The position numbers and the translations under genes are program-made. Shown here piece after piece: positions 52,290 through 56,434 of a stretch of DNA of 56,434 nt. The stretch is from contig JAUXAU010000009.1 in the NCBI GenBank assembly GCA_030619765.1, forward strand, positions 1-56,434, written 5' to 3'. Source of the stretch: Thermoplasmatota archaeon (GTDB lineage Archaea; Thermoplasmatota; E2; DHVEG-1). Under the pieces are notes generated by a model, which was not told where the DNA came from, searched no databases, and worked only from the letters and a program-made list of their open reading frames with translations. Position 1 is the stretch's first letter, and each line of letters opens with the position of its first letter.

Positions 52290-54737
52290 GTGAAGAAAAA
52301 AATGCAGAAAAATAATGTCTTGGTGAATTTTTTGATGGTTACGTTGGTTATTATTGCGCTCTTAATGGCAAACAGCGTAAGCGCATGCGATTGTAACCTA
52401 CCTAAGCGACCTATGAATGCCCATGAATTGTTTAATCGTTTTATGAGCCTTATCGAGATGGATATTGGTGGAGGAACTACCTCTGAGGGGTTTTCAAGTG
52501 CAGATATTACTGCTTTACATAAACAAGGAGAAATCGAAGGATGGACATTCACAGTTGGTGAGAACTCTGCTACAAAGTATTCGTTAGATGAACTTTGTGG
52601 ATTAGTAGAACCAGAAAACTGGTGGGTTGATGCTAAATTTGATCCATGTACACCCACTCGCAATCTACCAGATTATTTTGATTGGCGTGATTTTAATGGT
52701 TGTACTCCTGTTAAGGATCAAGCTTCTTGTGGAAGTTGCTGGGCATTCGGCACGGTTGGTCCGCTTGAATGTAACATACTGATAAAGGACGGTGTAGAAA
52801 TGAATCTATCCGAACAGTGGCTTGTTAGTTGCAATTCTGATGGATGGGACTGCGATGGGGGCTGGTGGGCCCATGACTATCATCAATGGAAGACAGATCC
52901 TTGTGGCGGGGCTGGAGCAGTGTTAGAACAATATTTTCCGTATACAGCAACTAATGCCCCTTGTAATTGCCCATATCCTCATGATTACCTGATTGACGAC
53001 TGGGCTTACATTGGTAATGACAACAGTATTCCACCCGTGAGCAACATCAAGCAAGCGATCATGGACTATGGTCCAGTGTCGGTTGCAGTACATGCAAATT
53101 CAGCTATGCAGAGTTATACTGGTGGGATATTCAACGGCTGCGTAAGTGGCGAGATCAACCATGCAGTCGTACTAGTTGGCTGGGATGATAACCAAGGCGC
53201 TAACGGTATCTGGTTCATGCGTAACTCATGGGGTACTAATTGGGGGGAAGATGGGGGATATATGCGTATTCCATATGGTTGCTCGAGTATTGGTTATGCT
53301 GCCTGCTATGTTAATTATTCCGCCACTTCATTAATTAAGATAAATCTACCTGATGGTGTTCCAGAGATCATTACTCCAGGTGTATCTACAAATATAACGG
53401 TACAGATTGAAGAAATCAATGACACTTATATTCCAGGAACAGGCAAACTTCATTATCGTTACGATGATGGAATGTATTTCACCTCACCACTAGTGTCTGT
53501 GGGTGGTGATCTGTATGAGGCCACACTGCCGCCAGCGACCTGTGGTGACACGCCTGAATACTACTTTAGTGCAGAAGGTAACACAAGTGGAACAAAATAC
53601 AATCCAACCTGGGCACCTATTTATAATTACTCTTCTCTTGTTGGAGAATTTACTCCTGTATTTGCTGATAATTTTGAGACTGATCTTGGCTGGACTGTAC
53701 AAAATGATCCAAATCTTACCGATGGGGAGTGGGAGCGAGGTGTTCCGATCGGCGGTGGAGATCGTGGTGACCCACCAACTGATTATGATGGCTCTGGCAA
53801 ATGTTATCTAACAGACAATGAAGACGGTAATTCTGATGTCGATGGTGGGATCACGTGGTTAATTTCATCATCTATAGATCTTAGCGAAGGCATCGACGCT
53901 AAAATTGATTATGCCTTATGGTATACTAACAACTTTGGAGCCGACCCAAACAACGACCTATTTAAAGTCTATGTCTCAAACGACAATGGTACAAATTGGA
54001 CGTTGGTTGAGACAATTGGACCCCAAACTCCAATTCCTGTAGGGTGGAAAGAGTATAGCTTTATGATTGGTGATTTTGTCGCACCAACGAGTCAGGTTAA
54101 AGTTCGATTCGAAGCCTCAGATCTCAATGACGCATCTGTTGTTGAAGCAGGTATTGATGATTTCCGTGCTACTGTACAAAAATGTTCAGACCTTTTACAA
54201 ATATCAGGCATACGTTCAGAATGGAATTTTGTGTCGTTGCCATTTAATCAATCAGTTAATAAAACAGATCTTACTGTAAAGTATAATGATTCTGAGTATA
54301 CGTGGCAGGAAGCAGTAAACAACAGTATCATTCTTGGATATATCTATCAATGGAACAGAAGTAACCAGAATTATGAATCAACAGATACAATTGAACCTGG
54401 ATATGGGTGCTGGATGTACGCCTATTATGATTGTGAACTTTGGGCACAGGGAGCTAGCAACTTTGAAAATGATAATTACATTACAGATCTTCTCACCAAT
54501 TGGAATATTGTAGGATTACCTGATGATAACCCAGTGCACAAAGAGAATCTTACAGTATGTTATAATGGAACAGAATATACCTGCCAGGAAGCGATAAACA
54601 ACAGTATCATTCTTGGATTTATTTATGAATGGAATGAAACCAATCAAAACTATGAAAATACAGACATTTTACATCCTGGAAAAGGATGCTGGATGTACGC
54701 CTATTACAACTGCACACTTTTGCGACCTGAAACATGA
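52290..54737 (+). CDS. Secreted papain-like (C1A) cysteine protease with beta-sandwich domain and two C-terminal repeats
   Basis: The 815-residue protein has a signal peptide and a pro-like part. The C1A catalytic domain (about residues 120-350) has the active Cys in [10 protein letters not shown] (about residue 150), the His in [13 protein letters not shown] and the Asn in [16 protein letters not shown] beta-rich MAM/jelly-roll-like domain follows ([14 protein letters not shown]...). Two ~80-residue repeats end the protein ([22 protein letters not shown]... and [22 protein letters not shown]...), each ending in a [10 protein letters not shown] segment. The start is GTG at 52290 or ATG at 52302. 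It is probably an extracellular enzyme for protein degradation. Confidence 0.88.
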   Translation: MKKKMQKNNVLVNFLMVTLVIIALLMANSVSACDCNLPKRPMNAHELFNRFMSLIEMDIGGGTTSEGFSSADITALHKQGEIEGWTFTVGENSATKYSLDELCGLVEPENWWVDAKFDPCTPTRNLPDYFDWRDFNGCTPVKDQASCGSCWAFGTVGPLECNILIKDGVEMNLSEQWLVSCNSDGWDCDGGWWAHDYHQWKTDPCGGAGAVLEQYFPYTATNAPCNCPYPHDYLIDDWAYIGNDNSIPPVSNIKQAIMDYGPVSVAVHANSAMQSYTGGIFNGCVSGEINHAVVLVGWDDNQGANGIWFMRNSWGTNWGEDGGYMRIPYGCSSIGYAACYVNYSATSLIKINLPDGVPEIITPGVSTNITVQIEEINDTYIPGTGKLHYRYDDGMYFTSPLVSVGGDLYEATLPPATCGDTPEYYFSAEGNTSGTKYNPTWAPIYNYSSLVGEFTPVFADNFETDLGWTVQNDPNLTDGEWERGVPIGGGDRGDPPTDYDGSGKCYLTDNEDGNSDVDGGITWLISSSIDLSEGIDAKIDYALWYTNNFGADPNNDLFKVYVSNDNGTNWTLVETIGPQTPIPVGWKEYSFMIGDFVAPTSQVKVRFEASDLNDASVVEAGIDDFRATVQKCSDLLQISGIRSEWNFVSLPFNQSVNKTDLTVKYNDSEYTWQEAVNNSIILGYIYQWNRSNQNYESTDTIEPGYGCWMYAYYDCELWAQGASNFENDNYITDLLTNWNIVGLPDDNPVHKENLTVCYNGTEYTCQEAINNSIILGFIYEWNETNQNYENTDILHPGKGCWMYAYYNCTLLRPET

Positions 54738-54889
54738 TGTAGCATTGTTAAAGAGATTTATGTTATAGAATTGTGGTTTAGGAATGTAATTGCAGATGTG
54801 TGATGAAAAAAGGTGTGAACATCCAGAAAAGTGGAAAGGGAAAAATTAAGAAAATAAAAAATGAAATTGTAGTTTGAGGAAAAGAAAAG

Positions 54890-55318
54890 ATGGCTGAAAA
54901 ATACACTAGGTTCAATACCACAATAAAAGACATAGATTTCAGGATGATTCGAAAAGACGGCAACTGTTGGATGAAAGCCGTTCCGATAACTCAATTATCA
55001 ATTCCTTCTAGTCTGCATATTATTCTAAATGGCAGGGAGCATCATTGGGATATTTATGATGAATCTGGGAGGGATAAGCACATAGTCTACTTCGAAGGAT
55101 ATAAGAGTTTACCGAGTTTTTATCTAAAATCAGGACAGAATTGCTATAAGATTGATTGCAATTATGATGGTATTAAGGTACTTCCAATTACAGAAACTCA
55201 CAAGATGTCCATCTACATTAAGGATAAATGTAGTTGTATCTCATCAAAGGCATCATGTTGGGCCGTTGCAATTTATACTACAAGCAGAGGCGAGAAATCA
55301 CCATTTAACGAGATGTAA
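54890..55318 (+). CDS. Conserved-looking hypothetical protein
   Basis: I do not recognise the family. The 142-residue product is soluble, with no signal or membrane segment, a beta-rich middle (SSLHIILNGREHHWDIYDESG) and six Cys residues, four of them in the last third (CSCISSKASCW). The cysteine pattern may bind a metal. GAGGAAAAG upstream of the ATG at 54890 supports the start. Confidence 0.55.
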   Translation: MAEKYTRFNTTIKDIDFRMIRKDGNCWMKAVPITQLSIPSSLHIILNGREHHWDIYDESGRDKHIVYFEGYKSLPSFYLKSGQNCYKIDCNYDGIKVLPITETHKMSIYIKDKCSCISSKASCWAVAIYTTSRGEKSPFNEM

Positions 55319-55408
55319 GATATCCACGTATAAGTGTAGGTAAATATGGGGAGGACTTTAAGAAGATATATGATAAAATAATGTCATAAAAACCCCCCTC
55401 CTCAAAAG

Positions 55409-55481
55409 TGGGCTCGGAGAGATTTGAACTCTCGACCTCCGCCATGTCAAGGCGACGTCATAACCACTAGACCACGAGCCC
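55409..55481 (-). tRNA. tRNA-Val (anticodon GAC)
   Basis: The minus strand folds as a standard tRNA: acceptor stem GGGCTCG / CGAGCCC, D-arm GTCTAGTGGTTATGAC, anticodon stem TCGCC / GGCGG around the loop TTGACAT (anticodon GAC, codon GUC), T-arm GAGAG-TTCAAAT-CTCTC and discriminator A. CCA is not encoded. No intron is seen. It stands alone between protein genes. Confidence 0.93.
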
Positions 55482-55725
55482 GTTCAACAGGAGACGAAAT
55501 ACACTCTTTGTTTTAGTAATTTGCTATGATTTTGATATTGGCAAAAACGTCAAGAATCTGCGAGATTTAGCCATGATCATGTGGCACAGATTAAATTCAG
55601 TTTTTTTCTGGGCAGAATGCTCAAAATATCTTAAATATCATTCAATAATGGTTTCATCTAGAATTTTCCATCCTTAAAGTGTTTATCTAACCAACCAGAA
55701 ACAACATCCTCGTCATTATGTTTTC

Positions 55726-56115
55726 TTAACCGCTGCTTCTTAAAATCTTTTCAACTTTTTTCGTTAACTCGTCTATATCAAAAGGTTTTTCGATATAATT
55801 CTCCTCATCCCAAAATTTTTTTGCCAATTGAGCAACTTCTTCTTTAATCGCTGTAATAAATAGCACAGGAATGTTTTTCCATGATGGGTTTTCTTTTAAT
55901 CGATGATAGACATCCCAACCGCTCATCTCAGGCATTACGATATCCAACAGAATGAGAGCTGGGATCAGATTGTTTTGCAACAGTTCAAGGCATTGTTTCC
56001 CGCTTTCAGCAGTTATGACTTCGTACTCATCACTATTTTTTTCTAAGATTTGCTTAATTGAATATGCTGTATCTGGTTTATCATCCACTACGATAATCTT
56101 CTTCAGGTTTACCAA
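55726..56115 (-). CDS. CheY-like response regulator receiver protein
   Basis: The 129-residue protein has the receiver signatures: IIVVDDKPDTAYS (acidic pair), ALILLDIVMPEMSGWDVY (phospho-acceptor Asp), VLFITA and YIEKPFDIDEL (Lys). No output domain is seen, so it acts as a stand-alone receiver. The TTG at 56115 is the longest start in this frame. Upstream, an ATG frame at 56158 (MERLIKSPKDIVKK) would join it if one A were missing from the A-run near 56120. No histidine kinase is seen beside it in the window. Confidence 0.85.
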   Translation of the reverse strand: MVNLKKIIVVDDKPDTAYSIKQILEKNSDEYEVITAESGKQCLELLQNNLIPALILLDIVMPEMSGWDVYHRLKENPSWKNIPVLFITAIKEEVAQLAKKFWDEENYIEKPFDIDELTKKVEKILRSSG

Positions 56116-56243
56116 CTTTTTTTACTATATCTTTTGGACTTTTAATCAATCTTTCCATAGTTTTTAACACTCCAAATTGGAATCATTTATCCTTTTAATG
56201 ACTGCTTTCAGAAGGAAACATAGGGCTATGGTAGCATGGAATA

Positions 56244-56285
56244 CTGAAAAACAACGTTTTTCAGAAGAGGTACTACAAAGTAGTA
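56244..56285. repeat. Two short hairpins near the window end
   Basis: CTGAAAAAC-AAC-GTTTTTCAG (56244-56264) is a perfect 9-bp hairpin with a 3-base loop, followed by TACTAC-AAA-GTAGTA (56271-56285), 6 bp. No gene is supported in 56159-56434; a plus-strand ATG frame at 56198 of ~30 codons is weak. Confidence 0.45.
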
Positions 56286-56434
56286 TGTAAATAAAATCAG
56301 CAAAAGAATTCTATCAATTATATTACAGGAATATCAAGAAAATATATAACACCAGATTGTATTCAGGGCAGGTAACATACAGGATAAACTTTAGTTAAGG
56401 CTTCGATAAAGAGGATTTGAATAATGGAACCATC

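Noticed and set aside
53503-53811. 102-residue plus-strand frame
   Set aside because: It is a different frame of the protease gene, with no signal or family resemblance.

Overview
This is an AT-rich archaeal chromosome segment, most likely from an uncultured Thermoplasmatota-type euryarchaeon. The archaeal markers are Orc1/Cdc6, a two-domain CDC48/VAT ATPase, Pth2, geranylgeranylglyceryl-phosphate synthase, a geranylgeranyl reductase, AglB oligosaccharyltransferase, a split GMP synthetase, endonuclease Q, TATA-box promoters and a PGF-CTERM surface protein. A bacterial-type gyrBA pair and the close likeness of the CDC48 protein to Thermoplasma VAT point to Thermoplasmatota. The genus cannot be told from the sequence alone.

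Left part, about 1-14.8 kb, is accessory. It starts with secreted or surface genes (beta-helix protein, small exported protein, PGF-CTERM protein, lipoprotein), separated by copies of a roughly 50-bp repeat. Next come a 40-residue zinc-ribbon protein and a DprA/phosphoribosyltransferase pair. Then a co-directional run follows: a winged-helix protein, an alkyladenine DNA glycosylase, a thymidylate-kinase-like protein, a Ham1/RdgB NTP pyrophosphatase, a small membrane protein and a class III nucleotide cyclase fused to an unknown domain. A DEDDh exonuclease, a winged-helix regulator, a second small zinc-ribbon protein and an IS4-type transposase close the segment. Its non-coding DNA is dense in structure. 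The strongest signal is a family of 17-bp units arranged as triplets with the same 20/18-bp spacing at several places between gene modules. There is also an 80-bp array of five tandem 16-bp units, most of them palindromic, before the winged-helix regulator. The segment ends where a TctA-like membrane protein gene is cut short.

Middle part, about 15-36.5 kb, is core archaeal. It holds CDC48 with an extra ~120-residue block in its first ATPase domain, a PRC-barrel protein, and a probable replication origin (two inverted ORB-like 13-mers around an AT-rich tract) directly before orc1/cdc6. Next are pth2, lipid-synthesis genes (GGR, GGGP synthase), prs, a very long aglB with C-terminal Ig-like repeats, an AMMECR1 gene overlapping pyrC, and nucleotide genes (purE-guaAb-guaAa). 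PRPP synthetase, PurE, split GuaA and PyrC give a purine/pyrimidine theme.

Right part, about 36.5-56.4 kb, holds topoisomerase IA and the gyrB-gyrA operon, with a 450-residue HNH-type intein in GyrA. It continues with a VPS62-like membrane protein, endonuclease Q with a terminal PCNA-binding-like motif, a GAF/fRMsr-like protein, a MATE transporter, a second beta-helix lipoprotein, a stand-alone AAA ATPase, a secreted papain-like protease with two C-terminal repeats, a tRNA-Val(GAC) gene and an orphan response regulator.

Three genes (OB-fold protein, cdc6, response regulator) appear to lose their natural start at a short homopolymer run. This could be sequencing error and should be kept in mind when using these starts.
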